From an uncultured bacterium (lineage in GTDB: Bacteria > Bacillota_I > Bacilli_A > RF39 > UBA660): a stretch of 64,000 nucleotides of DNA. This document shows positions 52,028 through 60,820 of the stretch, in pieces. A program made the position numbers and the translations under genes. The notes beneath the pieces are model-generated. The model saw nothing but the letters and a program-made list of their open reading frames with translations. It ran no database searches and was not told the DNA's origin. Location: positions 17,267-81,266 of the forward strand of contig CAMVPB010000004.1 of the NCBI GenBank assembly GCA_947169285.1, read 5' to 3'. The first letter of the stretch is position 1. Every line of letters begins with the position of its first letter.

Positions 52028-53797
52028 TTACTCCAATACTATTTTTAAACGTCTAACACCAGCAGAAGATGATTCTTCTTTAACTATACGAGCATGACCT
52101 AATTCAGATGTATTTTTAACATGAGGTCCTCCACATATTTCTTTAGAAACATTTCCAATAGTGTAAACAGATACTAAAGAACCATATTTATCTGTAAATA
52201 TTCCTTCAGCTCCACTATTTTTAGCCTCATCGTAACTCATTTCTTCCCTAACTACATCTATTCCCATCTTAATAACTTCATTAATTTTGTTTTCCAAAAT
52301 TTCTTTTTCTTCATCTGTCATTTTATGGTCTAAAGGAAAATCCATTCTAAGTCTTTCGGGAGTTATATTACTTCCTTTTTGATAAATAGAAGGACCAAAC
52401 ATTTCTTTTAAACAAGCTAAAGTTATGTGAGCTAAAGTATGATATTTAGTTGATTCATAAGAATTATCTGCAAGGCCTCCTTTAAATTCACCTTTGGATG
52501 CAGTTCTAGATTTTTCTTGATGCTCTTTAAATTTTTCATTAAATCCATCAACATCGACTTTAATATTTTTTTCATTAGCAAGTTCTATTGTAAATTCAAG
52601 AGGAAATCCAAATGTATCAAATAATTTAAATGCATTTGTTCCATCTATTAAATTATTTTCTAAATGTGATGTTATTTTATTAAACATTCTTAAACCAGAA
52701 TTAAGAGTTTTATTAAACCTTTCTTCTTCTTTTAATAATTCACTAATTATATATCCTCTATTTCTATTAAGTTCTTCATAATCATAAGAATATTCATTTA
52801 TTATAGTATTAGCAAGATTTTCTAATATAGATGCTTCTATATTTAATCCTTTTATATATCTAATCATTCTTCTAATAAGTCTTCTAAGTACGTAACCAGC
52901 TCCTGTATTAGATGGAGTAAGTTTGTGATCATCCCCAAGAATAAATACACTAGTTCTTATATGATCCATAATTATTCTAAATGATTTCATGTTATCTTCA
53001 TACTTAAGATTACTTAATCTTTCTAGTTCTTTTCTTACCTCTTCAAATATTTCTGTGTCATATACACTTTTTTCACCATTTAAAACAGTAAGAGTTCGTT
53101 CAACTCCCATACCAGTATCAACATTTTTATGATCAAGTGGTGTGTATGTTCCATTATTAGAATTAAATTCCATGAACACGTCATTCCATATTTCTAAATA
53201 CTTACCACAATCACAAGATGGATCACAAGATTCATTGCATTTTTCTTTACCAGTGTCATAAAACATTTCTGTGTCCGGTCCACATGGCCCAGATCCACTT
53301 CCAAGTTCCCACCAATTATGTTCTTTATTCAAGAAAAATATATGAGATTTTTCAACTCCACAAGATAACCATAAATTATAGCTCTCATTATCTTTAGGAG
53401 CATTTTCATTTCCTTCAAATACAGTAAAATATAATTTATCTTTAGGAATACCTAAGACTTTAGTTAAAAATTCATAAGACCAGGGAATCATTTCTTTTTT
53501 AAAGTAATCTCCTAAAGACCAATTACCTAACATTTCAAAAAATGTTAAATGAGAATTATCTCCTACTGATTCTATATCACTAGTTCTAAGACACTTTTGA
53601 ACATCACATAATCTTTTACCTTCAGGATGTGGATTTCCCAATAAATATGGAACTAAAGGATGCATTCCAGCAGTTGTAAATAATACAGTGGGATCATTTT
53701 CAGGAATAATACTAGCACTTGGTATAATTTTATGTCCCGTGCTTTCAAAAAATTTTAAATATTTATCGATTAAATCTCTTCTTGTTAATTTTTTCAT
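52028..53797 (-). CDS. alaS: Alanyl-tRNA synthetase, reduced form
   Basis: A 589-residue class II synthetase. Aminoacylation and tRNA-recognition domains cover 1 to about 440 (DPTVLFTTAGMHPLVPYLL, FFEMLGNWSLGDYF, DTGMGVERTLTVL, GAGYVLRRLIRRMIRY), with a Cys-rich insert at 187-197. The editing site keeps HTLAH (His453, His457) and CGGPH (Cys555, His559). But the linker EFKGGLADNSYEST leads straight into the editing core, lacking the about 90-residue beta-barrel subdomain, and the protein stops after editing, so the oligomerisation helix and C-Ala domain (about 200 residues) are gone. No frameshift is seen; the stop is followed by a clean rlmN. Confidence 0.93.
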   Translation of the reverse strand: MKKLTRRDLIDKYLKFFESTGHKIIPSASIIPENDPTVLFTTAGMHPLVPYLLGNPHPEGKRLCDVQKCLRTSDIESVGDNSHLTFFEMLGNWSLGDYFKKEMIPWSYEFLTKVLGIPKDKLYFTVFEGNENAPKDNESYNLWLSCGVEKSHIFFLNKEHNWWELGSGSGPCGPDTEMFYDTGKEKCNESCDPSCDCGKYLEIWNDVFMEFNSNNGTYTPLDHKNVDTGMGVERTLTVLNGEKSVYDTEIFEEVRKELERLSNLKYEDNMKSFRIIMDHIRTSVFILGDDHKLTPSNTGAGYVLRRLIRRMIRYIKGLNIEASILENLANTIINEYSYDYEELNRNRGYIISELLKEEERFNKTLNSGLRMFNKITSHLENNLIDGTNAFKLFDTFGFPLEFTIELANEKNIKVDVDGFNEKFKEHQEKSRTASKGEFKGGLADNSYESTKYHTLAHITLACLKEMFGPSIYQKGSNITPERLRMDFPLDHKMTDEEKEILENKINEVIKMGIDVVREEMSYDEAKNSGAEGIFTDKYGSLVSVYTIGNVSKEICGGPHVKNTSELGHARIVKEESSSAGVRRLKIVLE

Positions 53798-53848
53798 AAT
53801 AACACCTCAAATATAAATAAATTATATCATTATTTATTTAAATATAAA

Positions 53849-53875
53849 AGAAAAAGAAGCAATTTTGTTGCTCCT
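53849..53875 (-). terminator. Terminator after the pilin-like gene
   Basis: Stem AGGAGCAA/TTGCTTCT with a 5-nt loop and a T run on the minus strand, overlapping the stop codon. Confidence 0.7.
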
Positions 53876-55658
53876 ATTTACAACAAACCCAAAGTTCTGT
53901 ATTATTGGATGCATTATAACAATAAACCCCACCATCTATATACCAACCATTGCCACACTCACCATCTACATACCACAAACCAATATTAGCTTGTTCAGTT
54001 TTAAATCCATCACAGCTACATTCAGAATTACCACTTCCAGAATCGCCACTTCCAGAATCGCCACTAGATTTAACCCAGTTTACTTTTACCTTAACTGTGC
54101 AATTTCCCTTCGATAATTTGCATCCAGCTGCTGATGCCAACTGATTGGCTGTTATGCTTGTATCACTTTGACTAAAAGTTGTCGACCCTATCTTCCATTC
54201 AGCACCACTAGGAGGATTATTATATCCTGATGGTTTAGTAAAACTAATCACGCTTTGATTATTATAATTAGCTAATCCTGATTTTGAATCAAAAACTGAA
54301 TTATATTCACTTTGTTGAATATAAACTGAACCATCCTTCTTAACATTTCCTTTGCTATCCACACTATAAGCTGTATTATTAGAATTCCATGTTCCATCAT
54401 TTCCATTATATTTTAAATATAATATATTTTTAGTCCAATTTACATATGCGGTTACTATACAATCTCCATTATCAAAATCACAACCGCCTGCTGCCGCCAA
54501 TTGATTAGATGTTACGCTTGTATCATACTGATCAAAAGTTGTTGTACCGATTTTCCACTCAGCTTCTGATGCACCATGATATCCTGTTTTAGTGAATTTA
54601 ATAGCATTTTGATTATTATAATTAGCTAGTCCAGCACTTGTGCTAAAATATTCACCATATTCGGTTGATTTTGTAAAAACTACATTATTTTTTAAAAGAT
54701 ACCCACTATTATTTACACTATAAGCTGTATTATTAGATGAGAAGGCTGTATGGCCATTTCCATTATATTTTAAATATAATATATTTTTTCTCCATTTTGG
54801 ATACAAATCAGTTGATTCTTGTAAACTTATCTCTTGGCCGTTAGAATATCCGTTTCCACTTCCGTCTAATTGCGTATTCCATTCTACAAATGTATTTCCA
54901 GTTTTTACTACACCGATATTTTCAGTAAGTACACATGACGTTTTAGTATTATAAAGCATACATGAAGCAGTTTTTGTACCTTGTGTGTTATCACTAAATG
55001 TTCCATCATTAGAATGAAAACTCAAAGTAACTTCTTTTTTTGTAACTGCATAATATTTACTATTTTGAGTTAAAGTAATTGTTTCATTACCAGAAAATAC
55101 ACTCGTTTTTGAATTTGGATTTGATCCCCAACCAACAATAGTATAGTTTGGATCTGACAATCTAGTTATATTTGGCGTTGTGATAGTACAACTATTGTCA
55201 CTATTGCATCCTTTTGTTATAAACCCAGCTCCATTTTGATTATCTGCCCCATTCCAATAAAATGTTGCCTCTAATCCAGCATCAATAGATCCCCAAGTGG
55301 CTTGTGTTATAGAAAGATTTCTTTTTATAGTTATTATTTCGTCGTTCATCGAAGTGTTATCTATAGGATTTATTACACATCCTATTGGTTCACTACAATC
55401 TTTTTCTTTTGGTACATATCCATAATAAATTAAAGTTCTTACTGGTACTTTTAATATTGTTGCATCACCAAATTCAGATAAATTATTTTTTGCATACTCT
55501 TCAGCAGAAGAAATTAACGCTTCCTTTTTAGTTTCTAGTTCTCTTTTTTTAATTGACTTTGAAACTGCCATTATTGATGGTACTGCTATCAATATTATTA
55601 TTCCTATTATTGCTATTGTAACTAATATTTCTATTAATGTGAAACCTTTATTTTTCAT
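53874..55658 (-). CDS. Type IV prepilin-like surface protein with C-terminal repeats
   Basis: A 594-residue protein. The N-terminus is a class III (prepilin) signal: KGFTLIEILVTIAIIGI, with cleavage after Gly5 and N-methylated Phe expected, and a membrane helix to about 30. Residues 200-290 resemble Flg_new/InlB-type B repeats. Two tandem copies of a 119-residue unit follow (291-409 and 410-529), each starting KNILYLKYNGN and ending VNW. A GDSGSG linker and a Cys-rich tail (546-594) close it. It is a single gene without pilB/C/D nearby. Adhesin or pseudopilin role inferred. Confidence 0.85.
   Translation of the reverse strand: MKNKGFTLIEILVTIAIIGIIILIAVPSIMAVSKSIKKRELETKKEALISSAEEYAKNNLSEFGDATILKVPVRTLIYYGYVPKEKDCSEPIGCVINPIDNTSMNDEIITIKRNLSITQATWGSIDAGLEATFYWNGADNQNGAGFITKGCNSDNSCTITTPNITRLSDPNYTIVGWGSNPNSKTSVFSGNETITLTQNSKYYAVTKKEVTLSFHSNDGTFSDNTQGTKTASCMLYNTKTSCVLTENIGVVKTGNTFVEWNTQLDGSGNGYSNGQEISLQESTDLYPKWRKNILYLKYNGNGHTAFSSNNTAYSVNNSGYLLKNNVVFTKSTEYGEYFSTSAGLANYNNQNAIKFTKTGYHGASEAEWKIGTTTFDQYDTSVTSNQLAAAGGCDFDNGDCIVTAYVNWTKNILYLKYNGNDGTWNSNNTAYSVDSKGNVKKDGSVYIQQSEYNSVFDSKSGLANYNNQSVISFTKPSGYNNPPSGAEWKIGSTTFSQSDTSITANQLASAAGCKLSKGNCTVKVKVNWVKSSGDSGSGDSGSGNSECSCDGFKTEQANIGLWYVDGECGNGWYIDGGVYCYNASNNTELWVCCK
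54027..54065. repeat. 15-bp tandem repeat encoding the GDSGSG linker
   Basis: The unit CACTTCCAGAATCGC is repeated about two and a half times. It encodes the GDSGSG linker of the pilin-like protein and may expand or contract by slippage. Confidence 0.7.
54072..54788 (-). repeat. Two tandem 119-120-codon repeats in the pilin-like gene
   Basis: Codons 291-409 (54788-54432) and 410-529 (54431-54072) encode homologous units. Shared anchors in order are KNILYLKYNGN, NNTAYSV, SEY/TEY, GLANYNNQ, EWKIG-TTF, NQLA and the C-x-x-x-x-G-x-C/V-NW end. The units have diverged at roughly half their residues, so the duplication is old. Confidence 0.8.
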
Positions 55659-55704
55659 TATCTCTTACCTTTCTCACTATATTTATAATATCATTTTCTA
55701 ATTT

Positions 55705-55733
55705 AAAAAAAAAGTCTTTTTAATAGACTTTTT
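55705..55733 (-). terminator. Terminator after cdaR
   Basis: A 9-bp stem AAAAAGTCT/AGACTTTTT with a 7-nt loop and T run, overlapping the cdaR stop codon. Confidence 0.75.
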
Positions 55734-57099
55734 ATTTTGTTATAATTATTTTTACTTTTTGAGTTTTAGAAGTATATGATAGTTTTAAATCATTTCCCGT
55801 TACTTTTACCGGAACTTCCCAATCTCCTTCTGTCATATCAGTTAAATCAACATACGCTTTTATATCTTCAGAAGTTAAAGAATTTAATATTGTTGAAGTT
55901 CCTTTAACAACCACATTAACTTTTGTATCATTTTCTGTTTTTCCAAAAACTTTTAAATCTTTTCCTAAATTTTGAAATTCAATTGAAATGTCATTAAATT
56001 CTCTTGACGTTTCTTTTTCCATTGTAACTTTTATAGTAACATTTTTATCACTTAAACTTCTAACACCAAGTGGTTTCTCTATTGATGTTTGATATGTTTT
56101 GTCAGCATTTAAGCCATTTACATCAATACTAACTTCAACATTATCTATCTTAGATAACACAGACTCCTCTGCATATAAAGTTACTTTTGTTACGCTTGAA
56201 GTTATAGATGCTATAGCTGAACCACTTGCCACTTCACCAACTGGGACTATTTTTATAGGTACAGTTTTGCTTGGAGAAGATACAACTACTGTTGCAGTTA
56301 AAGTTTCTGGTAACACTTCAACATCTTTTATTTCTGTTCCTTTATCATCATAAGCTACTAATTTAACATTTTCTAATGTGTAAGTACCAGCAGATGTTGC
56401 ACTTAAAGCATTAACATCAACAATTGCTTTTACAGATGCAACCGTTTCAAGTTTTTGAGCATAGCTCTTAATAATTACTTCATCTCTATCAAGAGTAACA
56501 CTACTTACTAGAAGTTTTTCTCCTAGTTTATCAGTGTTAATTACATCGGTTGTAACTGTTCTAAATTCTCTAACAATTGGATAAATAACAACTGTTACAC
56601 TTGATGGATCAAGCTTATATTGCAGTGAACTTATTGAATTTGTATATTTTAAATTAACTTTATGTGTTCCGGGAGTAAAACCACTTAAGTCAAGAGAAAT
56701 ATTGTGATCACCAAGTTGTTGCGCTAAATATAAGTCACTTTTTCTTCCCATTAAAACTATATCAGCAGTTTTAGGTATCCCTTCAACTACATAAGATTCT
56801 TCATTATACTCTGCGGTTACTATTTGATTTGGTATTACTACAGCTTCTGTTTCAACCAAAACTATTACTTTTCTATCGATTAAAACAAAAGTTATAAAAG
56901 CTAACGCTAATGACAAATATATTATCATATTTGGTTTATTTAACATTCTATCAATTAGCCCTGGACCATTTACATTTCTACCAAAAGCTTTGTAAATAAG
57001 TTTGCTTATCGGAGTTATCAACAATTTGTCTATTACATTATATATACCACTAAATATTTTGCCCAAAAATAGTGCTATTTTTTTAAATGTTTTTTTCAT
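55732..57099 (-). CDS. cdaR: CdaR/YbbR-domain regulator of diadenylate cyclase
   Basis: A 455-residue membrane-anchored protein with one span (about 55-75, IYLSLALAFITFVLIDRKVI) and four YbbR repeats outside (about 80-455; examples VLMGRKSDLYLAQQLGDHNI and VDLTDMTEGDWEVPVKV). CdaR binds and modulates the CdaA cyclase. The ATG at 57099 follows GAGGAGG, overlapping the cdaA stop by 17 bp; an upstream extension is unlikely. An Arg/Lys-rich cytosolic leader of about 50 residues precedes the span. The gene glmM, the usual third member, is not in this window. Confidence 0.93.
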   Translation of the reverse strand: MKKTFKKIALFLGKIFSGIYNVIDKLLITPISKLIYKAFGRNVNGPGLIDRMLNKPNMIIYLSLALAFITFVLIDRKVIVLVETEAVVIPNQIVTAEYNEESYVVEGIPKTADIVLMGRKSDLYLAQQLGDHNISLDLSGFTPGTHKVNLKYTNSISSLQYKLDPSSVTVVIYPIVREFRTVTTDVINTDKLGEKLLVSSVTLDRDEVIIKSYAQKLETVASVKAIVDVNALSATSAGTYTLENVKLVAYDDKGTEIKDVEVLPETLTATVVVSSPSKTVPIKIVPVGEVASGSAIASITSSVTKVTLYAEESVLSKIDNVEVSIDVNGLNADKTYQTSIEKPLGVRSLSDKNVTIKVTMEKETSREFNDISIEFQNLGKDLKVFGKTENDTKVNVVVKGTSTILNSLTSEDIKAYVDLTDMTEGDWEVPVKVTGNDLKLSYTSKTQKVKIIITK

Positions 57100-57916
57100 C
57101 AGTAACCTCCTCTTCATTTTTTCCATTATCTGCTTCATAGAAGGTTTCTTTTTCAGGTTGCAATTCTTCCATTAACATCATTTTTGCTTCATCGATTGAT
57201 AAGTTATAATTTAATTCACTTTTTACTGCAATACTTATTCTACCAGTCTCTTCTGATACTATAATTGCAATTGCATCAGATATTTCAGATATTCCAAGTG
57301 CTGCACGATGTCTTGTACCTAATCTTTTTGATAAATTAGGATTTGTACTTGTTGGGAAAATTGAACCAGCACAAGTTATTTTTTCACCTTGTATAATAAC
57401 ACCTCCATCATGAAGAGGATTATTTGGGAAAAATATTGAAATTAATAATTCGCTTGAAATATCAGCATATAATTTATTAGCTGGTTCTATATATTCTCTT
57501 AAACTATAATCTCTTTCTAAAACTATTAAAGCCCCTATTTTATTTTTCCTTAAATAATCTAATGCTTGAGTAATTTCATAAACTATCTTTTCTCTTTGAT
57601 CAACAGTTAAAACTTTATGCCTTCCAAGCAATTTATGTCTTCCAATACTCTCTAGCACTGTTCTAATTTCTGGTTGAAATATAACAATAAAAGCAATTGG
57701 AGCCCATTCTATAATATATTCTAATATTAATCCTATTGTATTTAAATTTAAAATTTCACTAATTATTTTGATTGCGACTAAAAATAATACACCCTTAAAA
57801 ATTAGAATAAGTTTTACATTATTTCTTAAATACTTTAATATAAAATAGAACATCATCCATACAAATGTAACATCTATTATTTTAGTAATAATACCCCATA
57901 TTACACTATATGTCAT
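57083..57916 (-). CDS. cdaA: Diadenylate cyclase CdaA
   Basis: A 277-residue membrane c-di-AMP synthase. Three N-terminal spans (about 5-80) precede the DAC domain (about 105-245): ALIVLERDYSLREYIEPA, the catalytic NPLHDGGVIIQGEKI (DG[A/G] motif) and LGTRHRAALGISEISDA (RHR). An acidic tail follows. c-di-AMP controls potassium and cell-wall homeostasis. The ATG at 57916 follows GAAGGTGA, and TATAAT lies at about 57949. It forms the cdaA-cdaR operon. Confidence 0.96.
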   Translation of the reverse strand: MTYSVIWGIITKIIDVTFVWMMFYFILKYLRNNVKLILIFKGVLFLVAIKIISEILNLNTIGLILEYIIEWAPIAFIVIFQPEIRTVLESIGRHKLLGRHKVLTVDQREKIVYEITQALDYLRKNKIGALIVLERDYSLREYIEPANKLYADISSELLISIFFPNNPLHDGGVIIQGEKITCAGSIFPTSTNPNLSKRLGTRHRAALGISEISDAIAIIVSEETGRISIAVKSELNYNLSIDEAKMMLMEELQPEKETFYEADNGKNEEEVTDEKNI

Positions 57917-57952
57917 ATAATCACCTTCCCTATCAATAAAATTATACAATAA

Positions 57953-57977
57953 AAAAGATATATTTTCTATATCTTTT
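57953..57977 (-). terminator. Terminator between the 149-aa protein gene and cdaA
   Basis: AAAAGATATA and TATATCTTTT form a 10-bp stem with a 5-nt loop followed on the minus strand by a T run, separating cdaA. Confidence 0.7.
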
Positions 57978-57993
57978 ATTTTATTAACGTAAA

Positions 57994-58443
57994 TTATTTA
58001 AATTCTTCTATTGTTTGATCTTGGCCAGTTTGTAATGTATTAGTTGCAGAAACATTGTTAACATCTATTACCTCTGGTGAATTTGATACTTCAGTAGAAT
58101 TTAAAGTTGTTGCATCACCTACAGGTTCACTGTTAGCTTCAGATGAAAAACCATTAATTGATTCTTGAGTAGGAATAGTAACAGTTGCTTCTTGATTTTG
58201 AACATCACTATTTTCTTTAGATTCATTCAAATTGATATTATTGTCTAAATTTAAATTTTGATTTTCTTCAATTGAAGCAATATCAGGTATTGGGGTTTCT
58301 TCAATAGCATTATCTAAACTAGAACCTTCTTTTTTATTCTTAAATAAATCAACTAAAAATCCTAATAATGCAAAAAATAAAACTCCAGCAGCAATTAAAA
58401 AATACAAATAATTATTTGATAAAAAAGTTAAAAAACTATTCAT
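57994..58443 (-). CDS. Single-span membrane protein with acidic disordered tail
   Basis: A 149-residue protein, not recognised. One span covers about 12-34 (YLYFLIAAGVLFFALLGFLV) and is followed by a short basic KNKK patch, so the tail is likely cytosolic. The remaining 110 residues are Asn, Glu, Ser and Thr-rich, without predicted structure. It has a good GGAG site and a separate terminator. Composition and disorder recall the acidic protein at 6508-7308, but no shared motif is seen. Confidence 0.7.
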   Translation of the reverse strand: MNSFLTFLSNNYLYFLIAAGVLFFALLGFLVDLFKNKKEGSSLDNAIEETPIPDIASIEENQNLNLDNNINLNESKENSDVQNQEATVTIPTQESINGFSSEANSEPVGDATTLNSTEVSNSPEVIDVNNVSATNTLQTGQDQTIEEFK

Positions 58444-58804
58444 TCTAATTTCCTCCTTATTATAAATCTATTTTAGCAAATATGATAAAATTATTCAAGT
58501 GGTGTAGTATTATATATGATTAAAATCCAAATAATATAACAAATATAATAAAAAAGAATCTTTAAAGATTCTTTTTAAATGTATAATATAGGTAAATGAA
58601 AGAATATTATGAATAAAAGATATTAAAGGAATTTATATATTAAACACAGTTTTCAATATTTATTGTATTATTTCTAATACAATATATTTTATTAAAAATT
58701 TAATTTTATTTGTATGTATTTGTCTAATAAAGTCTCAATTAATAAAATCAGTTATGTTTTAATTGAAAATAAAAAGTTTTTTTGATATAATATATCCATA
58801 AATT
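58444..58804. other. Intergenic region upstream of ssrA
   Basis: 361 bp without a gene. It holds a perfect palindrome with poly-A/poly-T flanks at 58551-58576 (AAAAAGAATC, TTTAAA, GATTCTTTTT), a terminator-like hairpin of 10 bp at 58661-58684 (TATTGTATTA with loop TTTC), and the ssrA promoter (58763-58791). No small open reading frame with a good ribosome binding site is visible. Confidence 0.6.
58763..58791 (+). promoter_or_regulatory. Predicted sigma-A promoter of ssrA
   Basis: TTGAAA (58763-58768), 17 bp, TATAAT (58786-58791). The mature tmRNA 5' end at 58805 lies 14 bp downstream. Confidence 0.75.
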
Positions 58805-59160
58805 GGGGCTGAATTGATTCGACAATTTATTAAATAATAGAATGCAAGTAGTAGACATACTATAAATGTAAAACCGAAAATAATCGGAAAAAATAATAAT
58901 TTTGCACCTGCTTTTGCCTAAACTAGGTATTTAAGAGGTGGTTCCACTTTACTTGTGTTTGCCAAGTAATTTAAGGGACTCATATTAGCAAACTATATTA
59001 TTTATTTTTCCTAGAATAAATAACGAAACTTATAGGATTAGATAATTGAAGGAAAGATAGTAATCCATATCAATTATTGAACCACTAAAACTATCTAAAC
59101 TTGTAGATTTTCTATTAGTTAATACTTTGGACACGAGTTCGTTACTCGTCAGCTCCACCA
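58805..59160 (+). ncRNA. ssrA: Transfer-messenger RNA (tmRNA)
   Basis: A 356-nt tmRNA. The tRNA-like ends pair GGGGCTG with CAGCTCC and carry an encoded ACCA end; the T arm has GAGTTCGTTACTC. After TAATC at 58881-58885 the tag frame GGA-AAA-AAT-AAT-AAT-TTT-GCA-CCT-GCT-TTT-GCC-TAA gives GKNNNFAPAFA (58886-58918). The tag ends in AFA rather than the usual LAA/ALA. Pseudoknot-forming segments follow. SmpB and RNase R are encoded nearby on the other strand. Confidence 0.96.
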
Positions 59161-59172
59161 AAGGAAAACAAC

Positions 59173-59199
59173 ACTTACAAAAAATTGTAAGTTTTTATT
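59173..59199 (+). terminator. Terminator after ssrA
   Basis: ACTTACAA, loop AAAA, TTGTAAGT and a T run: a perfect 8-bp stem, 13 bp after the tmRNA 3' end. Confidence 0.85.
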
Positions 59200-59226
59200 T
59201 GACATTTTAATTTTAAGTGGTAAAAT
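59199..59226 (+). promoter_or_regulatory. Predicted sigma-A promoter for the 125-aa protein gene
   Basis: TTGACA (59199-59204), 16 bp, TAAAAT (59221-59226), 30 bp before the start codon. The -35 overlaps the ssrA terminator T run. Confidence 0.65.
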
Positions 59227-59255
59227 AAACGTTAAATTTAGAAAAGAGGGATTTT

Positions 59256-59633
59256 ATGAAAAAAAACACTTATATTACAAACTTAAACCAACGTACATCT
59301 TTAGTTGAAAGAACTTTTTGTCATGAAGGTAATGATTATGTTGAAATTTTTGCATATGATAAACTTTATAATATGATTGAATACCTTGGAACTTCATATG
59401 GTGATATGCAATATTATTACAGTAGTGATTATATAGTTTTTGTAAAAGATGAAGATGTTGAATTCGCATTTGACACTACAAGATTTTGTTTCATTACTAA
59501 TGAAGTAGCAAAAATGAGAGCTTTTAATAAAATATTAAGATCATCAAAAATTGATTTCACAAAAGAAGAAAGCGATTTGAAAATCGAAGAAGAAGAAAGA
59601 TATATGATCAAAAAATATTATATTAAAAAATAA
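59256..59633 (+). CDS. Hypothetical 125-residue protein downstream of ssrA
   Basis: Not recognised. A soluble, acidic protein with a good GAGGG site, its own promoter and a terminator. It is rich in Tyr and Phe (MQYYYSSDYIVFVKDEDVEF), reads as mixed alpha/beta for about 95 residues, and has a Lys/Glu-rich C-terminal helix. No membrane span, signal peptide or cysteine cluster. It stands alone on the plus strand facing the glucosyltransferase gene. Confidence 0.7.
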   Translation: MKKNTYITNLNQRTSLVERTFCHEGNDYVEIFAYDKLYNMIEYLGTSYGDMQYYYSSDYIVFVKDEDVEFAFDTTRFCFITNEVAKMRAFNKILRSSKIDFTKEESDLKIEEEERYMIKKYYIKK

Positions 59634-59656
59634 AAAAAAGCGTAAATGCTTTTTTT
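59633..59656. terminator. Bidirectional terminator between converging genes
   Basis: AAAAAAAGC and GCTTTTTTT form a 9-bp stem with loop GTAAAT, giving T runs on both strands. It serves the 125-aa gene and the glucosyltransferase gene. Confidence 0.8.
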
Positions 59657-60785
59657 ATTTTAATACTTTTTTTATTAGTTTACTTATTTTTTCTAGAGAC
59701 TCATTCTTGCTAACTTTATTATAACTATTTTTTAATTTTTTAAACTCTTTTTCATTTTTAAGCAATGTTAACAATGCTTTTTTAAATGTAAAAGTAAATC
59801 TAACTTTTACTCCATGATTGTTTTTACAAATGAATCTTGCATTATATTTTTCTTGACCTCCAATACCAGGCAAAACTATCATTATATTTTTAGTTTCTAG
59901 ACATTCTGTAACTGTAGCACCACCTGGCTTAGAAATAACAATGTCTGATATTTTTAAAAGTTCATAAACATTATTTACAAACCCTAATATGTGAATATTT
60001 TTTTTATTATGATACTTTTTGAATAATTCCGTTTCTTCTTTAACGCTTTCATTTTTACCACAAACAACTATAATTTCAGTATTTGGTATATTCATTTTTA
60101 CTAAAGTTTTATAATATTTCATGTAAGCATTAGAACCATTTCCTCCACCCATGAATAGTAATACTACTTTTTTGTTTTCTTTAATATGATATTTTTTAAG
60201 TATTTTTTCTTTGGTCATCACATCACTAAACTTTAATATATCAAATGGAAGTCCATAAGAATAAATATTCTTAGAAACAACATCCTTTTCTATCATTTCT
60301 CTTTTTACAATGTCATTAGCTACTATAAATATTTCATCCTTATCATCATTAGCAGTCCAAAAATTATGAAATGAATAGTCTGTTATAATTGTCATTATTT
60401 TAGCATCTAGTAATCCTTTTCTTTTTAAATAATATGCTGCATTGCTTCCATAAAAGTGGGAACTTATAACTAAATCAGGATTAAAATCTAAAAAAACTTT
60501 TTGTACTCTTTTATTATATATAATTTTTCTAAACAGGAAATTATATAATTTAACTGTTAACTTATTATCAGCGGTAGTATACATAAATGAAAATAAATGT
60601 TCAAATCTATGGCCAGTAACAAAATTATGAATTTTTAAAGAGAAATTACATAAAAAACCAACATAATCCATTATGTTTAATAATTTTATTTCATATTTGT
60701 TTTTATCTAAATAATTAGCTATATATTCAGCTATTGCCTTATGTCCATTTCCATATGTTGCATATGTTATTAATATTTTCTTCAT
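59655..60785 (-). CDS. UgtP/MGDG-synthase-like diacylglycerol glucosyltransferase
   Basis: A 376-residue GT28-type glycosyltransferase. N-terminal ILITYATYGNGHKAIAEYIA (about 4-23) matches the MGDG synthase acceptor domain, then NPDLVISSHFYGSNAAYYLK and the donor-domain KVVLLFMGGGNGSNAYMKY with DIVISKPGGATVTECLETKN. It should add glucose to diacylglycerol, making glycolipid anchors for lipoteichoic acid or membranes. The ATG at 60785 is preferred over one 9 bp upstream. Confidence 0.92.
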   Translation of the reverse strand: MKKILITYATYGNGHKAIAEYIANYLDKNKYEIKLLNIMDYVGFLCNFSLKIHNFVTGHRFEHLFSFMYTTADNKLTVKLYNFLFRKIIYNKRVQKVFLDFNPDLVISSHFYGSNAAYYLKRKGLLDAKIMTIITDYSFHNFWTANDDKDEIFIVANDIVKREMIEKDVVSKNIYSYGLPFDILKFSDVMTKEKILKKYHIKENKKVVLLFMGGGNGSNAYMKYYKTLVKMNIPNTEIIVVCGKNESVKEETELFKKYHNKKNIHILGFVNNVYELLKISDIVISKPGGATVTECLETKNIMIVLPGIGGQEKYNARFICKNNHGVKVRFTFTFKKALLTLLKNEKEFKKLKNSYNKVSKNESLEKISKLIKKVLK

Positions 60786-60820
60786 ACTACTCACTTCTAT
60801 TATATTATATCAAAATAATT

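Noticed and set aside
53798..53873. T-box riboswitch before alaS
   Set aside because: Only about 50 bp separate the alaS start from the next elements upstream within view, and no specifier loop or T-box sequence (TGGNACCGCG) is seen.
54027..54065. CRISPR-like short repeat
   Set aside because: The 15-bp units are contiguous, coding and in frame (GDSGSG); there are no spacers.
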